A stretch of 64,000 nt of DNA from Sclerotiophoma versabilis (lineage: Eukaryota; Ascomycota; Dothideomycetes; Pleosporales; Didymellaceae): the NCBI GenBank assembly GCA_012274445.1, contig JAAROD010000015.1, forward strand, positions 2,790,001-2,854,000. The letters run 5' to 3'. Position 1 is the stretch's first letter; each line of letters starts with the position of its first letter. This document shows, in pieces, positions 10,390 through 21,991 of this stretch. The notes under the pieces were generated by a model that did not search any database, was not told the origin of the DNA, and saw only the letters and a program-made list of their open reading frames with translations. Position numbers and translations under genes: made by a program.

Positions 10390-13300
10390 CTGCAGCATCT
10401 GCTCGAGTCAGCAACCCTCGCACCACTCAAACGCGTGCCCTCACTCGCTGCACCTGGCTGCACGCGATATGCGCCCTCGCCCTCTCTCCAGATCGGCTTG
10501 GCACCCTGCCGCAACCCGGCAAACCTCTTGTTCCTCCCCTGCACCCTCGGCCCTGACGGCGAGATAGTCTTATTGACTGATGCCGCTCCCGAGCCTTGAT
10601 TCTCAACCCAACACACGGCTCGAGTCCACACCTCTCTCCACACAAGGATGCGCAACAGCTTGTTTCACGCCCACCGTTCGACGTGGGTCCAGCACGCCGG
10701 TTGCCAAGTCTGTATTTGATATGCCGCAGTGGGCGACCAATCCAACTAGCGTCGACTTGCCCCTGCATGGCTAGCACCGTCTTCCCAGAGCAGCGACGCC
10801 ATCACCGAGCCTTGCCCCATTCGTGAGTGAGAACGAGGAGCTCGTCCTCGCCACCATAAATAGTCCTGCCTGACGAAATGCGGAGAAGCGGGAGCGACGA
10901 AACAGCGCTCTTGCTGCCTCTGTCCGGACCTGTCCAGCCTGTGCTTCAACATGCTTTCTCGCCGCCTCCAGCGCGCCTTTGCTTTCAACACGCCACAGTT
11001 GCCTCGCCCGCAGACGCTAAATGGCGCAGCAGAGCAGACAGCAGCCTGCTAACAACTGCACATGGCATAACTGGCACGCACCACCTTCAACACCCTGTAA
11101 CAGTGCGTCTCAAACTGGGCTTGCGCTCTGGCGTTTGTACTACGCCATCTGCAATGCAATCTGCACTTCTTCACCTTCTGTAATCCACACCAAGGCCCGA
11201 TTGTTCGCCGTTTTGCTTTTGCTGCACTCAATGCACTTCCAATGTCCGGCATGCCGATCTAGGCCCACTGCGAATGTCCTTCGGTCCTCGTCGCCGCCGC
11301 TGCAGGCAACTTCCACGCGCTCTTGACGTCGCAACTCTAGCCGAGCAGCTATCCTGTGGACTTGCTTTGCACACTGCGGGACATGTTCGGCCCTGCTTAC
11401 CCTTTCGCGGTTCTTGACCGACCACGCTGGGAACTTTGTGATACTGAGACGTCACGAACATGGTAGGCCTGTCTCCCGCAGTGAGAGTGATCTACAGGGA
11501 CCAAAACTCGGCGCCAGATTCCGACAGAGAATTCTCGTTGCAAATCTTTATTTCCCCTCGGTTCCACTTCGAATTGCCATTCGTTCAGGGAGGATGCCAG
11601 GTACCAAGATTGAGCGCGATTTTACGAGGATACGGATGAATGCCTGAAAAGCAAGGGGATCGAACGTCACACAGCACAATACGAATTCACTAATGATCTG
11701 ATCCTTGGACATTCGCCTATCAACGGTTTGCACTGGTGACCACCAGCTTCGCCCCGTCTGTCCTGGTGTTGCACCGCCAAACTTTAAGATGTCCCTTTCT
11801 CTCCGACTCTCCGAGTCGGCAAGCGGTGGGAACGGACGACTCCATCTTCTGACCGGTCATTTGGACGTTCCTGACGTTATCCACTTGGTGGATCTTACTT
11901 TGCTGCAGTAGAGCGATTTCGACAGCTGCCCGTTGTTGCTTCGCAGCCTCGCCTAATCATCTAGTTAAAAACATGCTACGCCGTCTTGGTACCTGCAGAA
12001 ATCACTCACTAATCGCTCCGTCGCGCGCAATTGGCTCTCAATCGCTGGCTGAATGCAATGAGACATCCGCTGGTGTCCGTTACCTGTCACTGTCAAACAC
12101 TGGTAGATGAATTGATGGCACGGCCGCTATTCGTTGCAACGTTTTCAGGCAACTTGTCAAGCGGATGTGGCTGCCCGGCCACCAGCAATTGCTTGCTGTC
12201 TACGTTGCATTTTCCAAGTTTGCTGTTACAGTAACAACTGTCTTTGCTGGTAAGATTGCCAATCTCCGAGTCGTCAAATTTCGCTCGTGCCAAAACAAGA
12301 AATAAAACAAGCGTGGCTTGGAGCGTCGGAGCCAATGACAACGCGCACGTAATTGCACTTTCCCTCACGAACCAATTGCTTCCCAACCTTACTGGGAAAA
12401 CTGCATCCGTATTTGCAACACGTTGCTCTGTTAACCATTGATCTCAATACTGTAACCCTATTGCTATGACAGGCTCAACCTGTCGATTTTTGCTGCGATA
12501 GCAACGAAAAAACTCTTGAGCGCGTTCCAGGTTCGTCCATTAGTCTGCCTTAACCTGTGGCGGTACACGCGTAGCTTGCGAATCCAGCACCAAGTATCCG
12601 CGACGCCGCCACAACCACTCACGGACGACCTAGAGGCCGTCCTAACGTCCCAACAAAGACACCTCAGCAAGCGACAGCACCACTCACGGATCTTCCCAGC
12701 CATGCGACTACCCTTCCGTTGCCTGCCGTCTCGCTTGGTACGGGTGGTTGTGGGATGGTTCTGCTTTGTTCTCCGCGAACCAGATGCGGGGAGCCCACAC
12801 CCAAATCCTGCATCTGAAACTAACCGCGATAGACTAAGCTGCAGGATGCAGCTCAGCTGAAAACGGTCGGGTTCTGGACTTGATGCATGGCGTCGTCAAT
12901 TCTCCGCAAACTACATGCAAACGTAAGAGCACGAGCAAGGGGCAGCAGGCTGAAGGCCCCTATACAGTCATTCAGCAGCTGCATGCCAATGGCAGAAGCT
13001 GCGACATTCAAGCTGCAGAAGGATGTTATATGCGATGCTAGCAAGTATCACGATTGTGCACAACGCCTCAGAAGCCCGAAGGTCGGCTCAGATTGCGACC
13101 CTACATGAGCTAAAGCCGTCACCGGACACGACATTGTTGACAAGCAACGCCGGACCTAGCACTACCTCATAGCAGCCTTTACACCGCTTCATCACACACC
13201 GGAGTGTGCGTTGCTCTCGGTTGTATCCCGAATTCAACAGTCAATTCGTCTAGTCATCAGCTGCGCATTCTGCAAAGTGTGAAGCCATCAGCACTACGCT

Positions 13301-15770
13301 CAGCTAGATCTGCAGTAAGAACTTGGCATGACTTGTCGCACTGAACTTTCATCTTTACGCGAGGGCAACTTTTGAGCTCTTTGTTTGCCGGCGAACGCCG
13401 ATGCATGGCAGCTCAAGACATCCTTGGGTCTGGCAAGCGTCGGCCAGACACGAGCCGTGACCTGTGAGCAACTTTGCAGGCTCTACGATTCCGGTGAGCT
13501 TGGTAGCTGACGTTCTGCTAATTACATACCGGATTGATGTTCCTTGGTGTCCCAAGTCTCTTGGGATGTTCACACAACATGAACATCTAGCGGCGATGCA
13601 GTGGACCGGCAAAGTCGCGGCAGATCGATAATCCAGACATTGCTTCCGAACTGTAACACACGTCGTGCATGCACTAACGCATGCTCACATGCAACAATGA
13701 TCTTCAGGGTTCTGAGTAGGGCCGTACCGTTTTCCGCGTCATCTTCCAAGTACCAGTACACTGATGGTAACTCACTTTGGCGGTTTTGCCAAGAAGTTTC
13801 ACGACAGTCTCCTACGGTATCTCAGTGTTTACTATGGCACTTACACTGCAGTTTCGGCCAGACTCACTCGCCTGGATCTTGCTCGAGCTTCACATCAGGA
13901 TATCGTTTAAAATATCCCTCAAACTTGAGTCGTCCTGAAAACGGGTCTCTGGCCTGTTGGAATGCGAGGTATCCGATACGTAACCTGGCTTCAAACGACG
14001 GTCAGAACGTCAGACGTTGGATAAGCTCACAAACCTGAAGGCCTCGATTGTGACTCAAAGAGTATCTACTGCTAAGCCTTCATCATCCAAAACACTGTTG
14101 AGAGCAAGAGATAAAGTATGTTTCCGTGGGTCGTCCTACTCGCTGCAGACCAACACCGTTATCTGCAGGTCCAGTAGGCATATCCATGGCTCGCAGAACC
14201 TTAAGGTTATCCCTGAACAAGTAAGCACACGGCCGCCTGCGCCATTATCTAATAGAGTCGACTTGTCATCGTCACGACTGCTCCACAACAAGCCAACTAT
14301 CCTATCCAAAACTCGAACGCCATTCACGACACTGCAGACCCGGACGATGCTACTGGACCTTGAAGCTGGGGTTAATATCAACTGCAGCTCGGCGCTATTA
14401 GTCTCAAACAGACGCACGAATATCAGTAATCCCAGATCGTGTACGACACAAGGTTACGGAGATATTAGGACTGCCATGTACGTTCGCATTCCTCACTGCA
14501 CATGCATATCCAACCAACACCCTGATCAAAATCCCCGATCTCGTGAGTCTGCTGTGCACTCACTGCTGAGACAAGTACTCGGGCCGGTCCTCGACAGCCA
14601 GTCGGATGGTGTCGCCGTCTGCGAAATGCTGCACCAACACGGTGCCCAAAGCCGAGGTTCCACACAGATGCTCGCTGACCGCGGATGCTCGGCGGGTACA
14701 GGTGGCGTTGTAGGTAACACTGCAGTAGCCACACGTTAGATTGATGAGTTGAGCGTGGCATCTTCATCTCCACTCCCAGTCCTGTGCCTGAGTCCCCAAT
14801 GCTGTTGAGGAAGCGGCAGAGGGTTGGAACTTCTGGAGACTTGATAATTAGCACCAGTACAAGCCGTCATCATACGCATATTGTCATGCATCTCCTTTTA
14901 TGCTTGATGCGCTGCAGCGTCAATGGAGCGCTTGTCACGTGTCCCTCACAAGTGGTGTTAGTGCGTTTGTCTATCATGTCCAGTATTATCACATTAAGTG
15001 ATTATATCGAGTGCCAAGAGCTGCCATCGAGTTGATCATATTCCCCGCAAGTTTCTGTTTCTCAACTTCTGACTGGCCGGCTAGACAGATCGTTCTGCGG
15101 AATACAGTGAGCCCATCAGCAGCCCTTAGCCAATACAGAAACTGCAAATCCGACACAAAGTCAAGCGCATGGAGCGACTTGAGGCTTTCAATAGTCTTCG
15201 TAAGACGGTAGACACGTTCAATTGATACTGTGATTCCATTCAAAGACTGGACCTCTGATTTCGCGCCTATACCGCGCTCTTCAGAAGAACACAGCGCTCC
15301 TCTCGCCCCATTGTGAGTGTTGAAGTGTTATTATAGGATACGGACTAGAACTGAAGTTCAATCTTCATTCCGTCTCGACAAAACTGCCAGTGTTGTGAGG
15401 AAACCTCAGTGGTCATTCATGCTCAGTGACAAATTTGCTTGCATGGGATTTAGTCACTTATCAAGAATCAGTCATTTGGGGGCAATGCGATTCTCGCCAA
15501 CACAATCCTTGTCTGAGATGATTACATTGCTCATTTACATCCGATTATTGTAGTCTTTGTGTTGTATTTCTTCTGATGGAGCTGTCAGCATTACCCTCCC
15601 CTCGATAGTGAAGACATGCACTGAGGCGAACATATTCGGACATATAGTCGATACAAACGCACCCGGTGAATCTTCAAGGTGGATAGAAGAAAATGAGTAG
15701 AAAGGTTAAGTACACGTATCGAACAGAACTCCCACGAAAGGAATTCCCCTCCTACTGCGCCATCTCTAAC

Positions 15771-15810
15771 TCTACTTCGTTCTACTTCGTTCTACTTCGT
15801 TCTACTTCGC
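15771..15810. repeat. Four tandem copies of TCTACTTCGT
   Basis: Three exact copies and one single-base variant of a 10-base unit lie head to tail in non-coding sequence. CATCA-type repeats follow at about 15858-15882. Confidence 0.95.
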
Positions 15811-16742
15811 TCTGGTCATGTATCCCCTCCATCCACTCCACTGGACTCCGCTCGTCTACATCACATCACATCACACACATCGCGATCCTTACAAATCCCC
15901 CCCTCATCCATATTCCAATCCGGCCTCGGTGTATTATTCTGATCACCCCTAACCCAATCCCGCACTCTTTTCGCTCGAAGATTATGCATCACTTATCAAT
16001 ACTATACACACAACGGCACCGAATCATCCCGACACCTTTCCAAATCCCGACGCCTTTCCAAACATGGCTATGTTTTGCTTCTTGACCGGCAAAATGAGGT
16101 AGGTGCGGGCGTCTGAAGCCGCGCTCTTGAATTCGGTGTCGCATCTTGCATGTGAGGGGATTTCGGTTTTTCTGGAAGTGACTGCTGGGGCGGACTAGAG
16201 GTGGTAAAAAGCGTATGAGCTGGGAGGTTAGGGGTAGTGCTCGGATTTCTTGGTGCTGGGAAGATGAATGGTAGATTCTGGTCTTTGTACTGGGAAGGTT
16301 TTTTTTTTGGTTTGATGAGCTGGATGGGAGTGCAACTGGAGCTGGGTTGGTTGGCTGGTTGGAGGGTGGCTACTTCGTGCTACAGAAGGTGTTATTGTGG
16401 ATTGTGAAGTTGTTTTTGGATAAAGTTGTTTTTGGATATTGTTTAGGAAAGCTGAAACATGGATGTGTTGACGTGGTTTGCTGTATGAAGTTGACTGTGC
16501 GAGAGGGCGTGGGCTTGGTATCTGGCGCGAGGACTGTATCTATGAACTCTGGTAGAGATATCCAGCCTCAAGCGATACCGACTAATGGTATGGATGACGG
16601 GCCTTCTAGTCATCTCTCAAAAATATTTGGGAAATAAGGACCAGCAATCAGTAGACAGGGTATCAGGATACTCTGGACCTGAATAGATCGCGTCATGGTC
16701 AACGGCATGTTTCGTCTAGCTCCTCTCCTTCCGTCAACTTAT

Positions 16743-17360
16743 TCACTGATTCCCCACCGGCTGCGTAACGATGAAAACAAGCCATGCAGACATACCAGCA
16801 AGAATACAAAGTAACGCCTTCTCCCGCAACCGCGCCTTAGCGAGTCCAGTCTTCGCATCCGTAAGCTTCTGGCCCCCATACATCCATCTGACAGCCTCCT
16901 TAGTGGCTTTCATATCCTGCTTGACAGCAAGGAATTCTATCTCATCTCTGATATTTTTTCTGATTGGGTTGCGGGCGTTGTAAATGCTGAAGTGATTGAT
17001 GTTGGTCACTTGCGCCCGCTGTTCAGATTGCTTTTCAAAGTTGTAGATATGGCGCCAAAGTTTCTTGTTCTCTAGCTGGGTTGCAAAGTGGCTTGTTTCG
17101 ACATGTCAGAGACGGCGCAGGATCTCTGAAGACGGATCATGGTGACTGTTGGAGGTATTCAAGGTAGGTGGTAGCTGAGACAAAAGACGAATCTGATGCT
17201 GGAATGAATAATTACCATGTACAGTCAGTGCCGGACCTAGGTTTTTTCTAGTCATCTTACGGTATACTGGGTGCAGTATTGTAGGACGCAATGTTGTAGG
17301 GCGTGTTCCCGAGGCGGCCAGTTGACGGATGGCGCGTGCGGTCCTGAGGGCAGACGACAT
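16743..17360 (-). CDS. Possible small mitochondrial membrane protein
   Basis: The final exon (17075-16743) encodes a charged stretch ending in a hydrophobic segment, EKALLCILAGMSAWLVFIV, so the product looks tail-anchored. A plausible first exon (17360-17268) begins MSSALRTARAIRQLAAS. It is rich in Arg, Ser and Ala and has no acidic residue, as expected of a mitochondrial presequence. Joining at CCA|GTATAC and CCCAG|CTAGAG keeps frame and gives about 141 residues. The 192-base intron is longer than its neighbours, and an internal GTAAGA...TTCCAG pair suggests alternative or additional splicing. I do not recognise the family. The gene model, and even whether the two exons belong together, is uncertain. 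Confidence 0.35.
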
Positions 17361-17661
17361 AATTATGGGCGTGTCTTGTAGAGGCAGGTCGTGTTGCAGT
17401 CCTGATGTGTGTCGAAAACGTTGAAATTGCAACGCGGCATATATGTGAAGAAAGTAACAGACGAGTTCGTAAAAAGTTTGTTCGAGCAGCAATCTTTTAA
17501 GTCTCCAACCACGGTTGAAGGCTTTCATGACAAGTACCGAGCCAACAGTAGCCGCGCATTTATGGTAATACTCACAAGTGGCCTAATCGTCGTAGGTGGC
17601 TATAAATCCCCGATCGGAGGTGCTCGGGCTCAAGTAATGTCAGCTTTGTTTGTTGCTACAC

Positions 17662-18635
17662 CTATTCATCTCGCAGTTCTGCGACGGCGAAGTAGCCCTT
17701 GTTCTCCACCACACCTCTGTCCTTGACCACTGCAGTGTATTTGACAACCCACTGCGGCACAACATCACCCTTGAGACCATCTTTGTTCGACTCGCCCGCC
17801 AACACCCCAGATCCGTTTCCGTCAGCACTTAATATCTGCCTCAGCGTCCCTCGTGGTAGGATGTTTGTGCAGTCGTTGTGTGTCAAAAGCTCTATCTGCT
17901 GTTGTTTTGCATAAAGAATCAACGGCTTGGGCACGACACAGCAGTCGCGCACGTTGATCTGGTTGACGCTCGGCTTGACAGTAGTATGCTCCAAGAACTT
18001 CTGCAGCCGTGCTACGCCAAATTCGGCAATACCCAGCTTTGAAACCAGGCCTTCGCTGTGCAGTTTCTCTAGTGTCTTCCATGTTGCAGCCATGGTCTCG
18101 ATATCCTCCGGTGGCACCTCAGACTCGTCGCAGCCTTCTGATGTTGACGGTGGGGCAGAGGGAGGGTCCTCGAGATCCGAATCTTCATCGTCTGCGTCGA
18201 AGGATATCCCTGGGAAGCTAACGATCAGAAGGTCTATGGATTTGCTGTCCAGCTCTTTCAGGACCAACTCAATTGCTTCTCTAGTCTGGGCACATCGGCG
18301 GTCGGCGGGTATGTTGGGCAGGTAGAACAGCTTGACTGTAACGTCGTAGGACTCGCGAGGCTCAGTGAGCGGCGACGGTTCGTGGGTGGGTACGTAGAGA
18401 CTGCCGCCCGCTTGCGTGGTCCATGACTTGTAGTCTGTGACAGGTGGTGTGGGTGATGACTGGTGATTTGCGAAGTTGGCACGTAAAGAAGAGGTAAGTT
18501 CTGTATTCGATTTCTCGAAGAAAGGGCGCCGCACGACCGAGGGTCCCCCGGACATGATATTGCTGAGAAAGTTAGACTTCCATACTCTCAAATAGTGGGA
18601 TGGCAGACATACGAGGTAGATAGTATGAGCTTCAT
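17662..18635 (-). CDS. Glutamate-cysteine ligase regulatory (modifier) subunit
   Basis: The protein has 307 residues and is an aldo-keto reductase-like fold homologous to GCLM. GCLM binds the catalytic subunit of glutamate-cysteine ligase and lowers feedback inhibition by glutathione in the first step of glutathione synthesis in the cytosol. Family features are the segment ELDSKSIDLLIVSFPGISF, a KTLEKLHSEGLVSKLGIAEFG block and the LLTHND motif near the C-terminus. The first coding exon is only 23 bases (18635-18613, MKLILST plus two bases). Intron 18563-18612 runs GTATGT to CTAAC...CTCAG, and exon 2 begins at 18562. A longer continuous frame reaches upstream of 18562 but would read through this intron, so I chose the spliced start. 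An acidic Asp/Glu/Ser insertion sits mid-protein. The catalytic subunit is not in this window. Confidence 0.9.
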
Positions 18636-18946
18636 GATGAAGGTGGTGGCTCGTTCTTCAGCTCGAGCGGTCCTAGGGTTTCTACCAACTACTCGAGGGA
18701 GTGGTGTGTGGGATCTAGGCGTTCCTTCCTCTTCTATCTCCAGTGGAGGGAAGTTTGTCAGCGGCTGCTTAATTAGCGTCTAGTGCAACGATGCTGGGCA
18801 ATGAACGTCGCATGAGTGCTTAGCAAGGCCTCAGGTCTATGGCACTTGGGCGTAACGTCGTTCTATGCGCAGATAGTCACAGCGGTTCGCATTGGAATTG
18901 TGCAGTTGTCGACAATGGCGGGGTGATGCTGATGTTCCCGGGGCTG

Positions 18947-18968
18947 GCCGCCGCCGCCGCCGCCGCCG
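18947..18968. repeat. (GCC)n trinucleotide run in AP-1 sigma 5' flank
   Basis: About seven GCC units lie 66 bases before the AP-1 sigma start codon, probably in its 5' UTR or core promoter. Confidence 0.85.
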
Positions 18969-19033
18969 ATCTTGTGGTTGGCTGCATCATGTCTAGAGAA
19001 CACCGCAACACTGCCGGACAGCACACAACGACC

Positions 19034-19764
19034 ATGGCGATCAAGTAGGTACCTCCCGCTGCACGCAATCGGATGCATTGCAATCATGTACAGTATCACG
19101 TGCTAACAGCTTGTCAAAGATACCTCATCCTGCTCTCGCGGCAGGGCAAAGTGGTTGGTACCTCACCTTGAACTGCACAAGCACCTGCTGAAGCTCGCAG
19201 CGCCTCGCCAAGTGGTTCACCACGCTCGCGCCCAAGGACAAGGCGAAAATCGTCAAAGACGTCTCGCAGCTCGTCCTCGCCCGCCGCACGCGCATGTGCA
19301 ACTTCCTCGAGTACAAAGGTAGGTGGTGGGTCCGGCAGGGGTAGCTCTTCGCTAGGCTCACACATTCTTCCAGACACCAAGATCGTATATCGCCGATACG
19401 CTTCGCTTTTCTTCATCGCCGGCTGCGACTCCACCGACAATGAGCTGATCACCCTCGAGATCGTCCATCGCTACGTCGAGCAGATGGACAAGTACTATGG
19501 CAACGTGTGCGAGCTCGACATCATCTTCAACTTCCAAAAGGCCTACTTCATCCTCGACGAGCTGCTGCTGGCCGGCGAGATGCAAGAGAGCAGCAAGAAG
19601 AACGTGCTGCGCTGCATAGGGCAGCAGGATAGCCTTGAGGACATGGAGGTGAGCGAAATGGGCCCTTGATCTTCGTTCTCTCCCACACGCCCAGAGCGCC
19701 ATGTGGCTGACACTCGCCCGCCGCTGCCCAGGCCGAGGACGACATCCACTCGAAAATTATGTAG
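19034..19764 (+). CDS. AP-1 clathrin adaptor complex, sigma subunit
   Basis: Five exons (19034-19044, 19120-19153, 19201-19318, 19374-19648, 19732-19764) encode 156 residues, the usual sigma-1 length. The protein is the small subunit of the AP-1 adaptor that sorts cargo into clathrin vesicles between trans-Golgi and endosomes. Recognisable blocks are YLILLSRQGKVRLAKWF, VLARRTRMCNFLEYKDTKIVYRRYASLFF, and HRYVEQMDKYYGNVCELD with NFQKAYFILDELL. This is the complete longin-type sigma fold. The first exon has only 11 coding bases. The predicted tail, AEDDIHSKIM, fits the short Lys-Ile-Met ends I recall from fungal sigma-1 proteins. A second in-frame terminal exon is possible downstream (see findings). 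A GCC repeat precedes the start. Confidence 0.92.
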
Positions 19765-20892
19765 CGTGTCGCTGTCGGCCTGTCTCGAGAAGAAACGCGA
19801 ACGATCACTGACCGTGTCGCCCCCGGCACTAGAAAGCAGAGGAGTTCAAGGGACGCCTGCAGGACAGCGGCATCTTGTAGCATCACAGGGACAACATTGC
19901 ACGGCGTTCGGCGCATCAAGCATGGAGTTATACGGCGCAGAGGACATGGCGACTGGAGAATGCACCACCAGTCATCCTGCCGGGACACGCGGATGACTAT
20001 GGCTGTACTCTATCTACTACACCTTTACACCTCAGTCTGGCGGGCACTGCGCCCGTCCAGCAGGTTTGGCACGCGCGGTCTGTGGGACTCGAACGTGATT
20101 ACAATGTCATGCTATCGAGATCGCTCCTTTGGCTTTCCCTTTCTCTTTTCTTTGTTGCTGTTCTAACATGCTGAACCATCTAGCCACAGACTGCACATCA
20201 GCATACTGCACTCAATACAAGCGTGACAGCAAGTGGTTCGGATCAACGTTGGTCCTTCTCCCAGAACCCTGCCATCTACTCAATCAATACATGTTGCCGA
20301 GCTCCTCAAGAGTTCGTTGTCAGGCAACCAATGCTACTGTCCTGCTCCTCAACGTGCTCGCTGCGCCGGCTGTGGTGCACCGCAACCACCACGTGCAATC
20401 CACATGGCCACAAAGGCCCAAACAGCTAACCATAGTCTGCGACACCACTCGTGGCCTCTCGCCGTGGCATTCCGACCTTCACCAGATGTTCGTTGGTCGA
20501 GAGGAGATGCCGCAGTCGGCTGTAATCGGACCAATCAGGAAGGGCAAGCCGAACCGCCGCTTTAGCCTGCGTCTGCCAAGTCAGCTCCGCAACACCGCTC
20601 TTCGACGACGTACGACGCAATCGGCCTCTCACACCACCCACCACCTCGAACACTATATGTCCCCTACCTGCTAGACCACTGTCTGGCCGTTCCAACAGAA
20701 CCTTCACCTCTCCGCAGCCAGCCTAGAGTTGTTGCTATCTGTTGCTTCGGCTCGCGCAGGCCCATCCCACGATAAAGGAGCAACCATACAGACAGCAGCT
20801 ACGGCACACTGTCGTAAAGCCACGAGCATCCCAAAACTAACTGCATCGTCATCAACAACCCTCGGCGATAGCAAGGAACTCAATCCGACACA
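19765..20892. other. Intergenic region between AP-1 sigma and Maf1
   Basis: It contains the 3' flank of AP-1 sigma, including a possible alternative last exon at 19833-19880, and the promoter/5' UTR of the Maf1 gene. Open frames at about 20.1-20.7 kb overlap on both strands and have no recognisable domain. I see no other gene. Confidence 0.5.
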
Positions 20893-21991
20893 ATGAAGGT
20901 GCGTATTCGACGCTGTTCGACGCGTTCAGGCGTGTGATGATGTAACTAACTCAAGCGACCCGCAGTACCTTGATTTGTGCGCACTCCACGAGGTCAACCT
21001 CGCTCTCAATTTCGACACCCAAGATACCGCAATTATCGGCGGCTGCGACCTTTGGACCGTCAAGGCAGCTGGCAGCGATAAGAAACTCTACAAGCGCATC
21101 GAAAACACGCTCGAAGCTAGGCACAAGGATCATCTCGCAGCTATCGCAGATCTGTCCGAGCAATCTGTTGCGCAATTCGCCGACGACATCGATGTTGAGA
21201 GAGATACACCGTTCGGCAGTTTCAATGAGGCTTCGAATAGGCACACGTTTGCTTATCTCATTGCGACCTTGAATGCGACACACATCGACTACGATTTCGC
21301 CAACACCCTGAACCCAGATGAGTTCCGTCGCGAGACCCAGCAGAGCTTTATGCACAAAATCGACCAGACCATGTACTACCTGCGCCCACAAGTATACTCG
21401 GCCGGCCTACCCGCAGGCGCCGTCACACCCCTCGGCTCACCGATATGGAGTCCGCGTTCCTGGCAGCTACTGGATAGCGAAATGGACATGACTAACTGTG
21501 AATACTACGCCTGGGAGCCGTCAGATGACCCGTTCGCTGATGATGGCGCTATTTGGAGTCATCACTTCTTCCTCTACAACCGCGACCGCAAGCGCGTCAG
21601 CTACTTTTACCTGCGCGGCATCTCTGCCCTCTCCCCTAGCCCAAGTATGTCCATGTCTTTGATAAGCAAATTCAAGCAGTCCAACTTCGAGTCAAGTACC
21701 AACGCTGGATCCCGCAAGAGGGCCGAGTACTGGCTGGGAGACCGCGCGCGCAAAGGGCTCGAAGCATACGGTGACAGCGACGAGCTGGACAACATGGTTA
21801 TTGATCATCCCGGTGACGTTGTCGACGCGGATCAGGACCGATTCGTACCCATACGCGAAATGAGTATGGACGCCGATTACTACGAGAGCGAGGGCGATAG
21901 CGACGTGGAGAGTCTGGTCGAGATGCACAGACGCAAGAGGAGCGGTGTGCGCACTATGAGCGAGGGTATTATGGATCGCATGGAGCTCTAG
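20893..21991 (+). CDS. MAF1: Maf1, repressor of RNA polymerase III
   Basis: The product has 343 residues and two exons. The first exon codes only Met-Lys (20893-20898); intron 20899-20965 ends CGCAG, and exon 2 starts at 20966. Maf1 is the conserved phospho-regulated repressor that binds Pol III and blocks TFIIIB recruitment under nutrient or stress signals. The A region is near the start: LHEVNLALNFDTQDTAIIG, then CDLWTVKAAGSDKKLYK. The B/C region is WSHHFFLYNRDRKRVSYFYL. Between them is the conserved FAYLIATLNATHIDYDFANTL block. A Ser-rich, Arg/Lys-rich linker and an acidic tail follow, typical of fungal Maf1 and likely to carry phosphorylation sites. The six-base coding exon makes the true N-terminus easy to miss, but MKYLDL matches the expected Maf1 beginning. 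Confidence 0.95.

Larger units (their letters stand above)
9257..16742. other. 7.5-kb gene-poor region
   Basis: No protein I can recognise lies in this span. Open frames are short, overlap on opposite strands and lack splice or domain support. The part next to 9256 is GC-rich and presumably holds the promoter and 5' UTR of the 902-residue protein gene. From about 10.2 to 12.8 kb the plus strand is C-rich. Repeats at 9961-10020 and 15771-15810, and an 8-base inverted repeat at 10369-10389, are the only distinct structures I noted. Confidence 0.5.

Noticed and set aside
14017..14739. 240-residue plus-strand open frame in the gene-poor region
   Set aside because: Ser/Thr/Arg-rich with no domain, overlapped by minus-strand frames of similar quality, and no promoter or splice support.
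20129..20674. 181-residue plus-strand frame between AP-1 sigma and Maf1
   Set aside because: No domain, several overlapping frames, and position fits the Maf1 promoter and leader.
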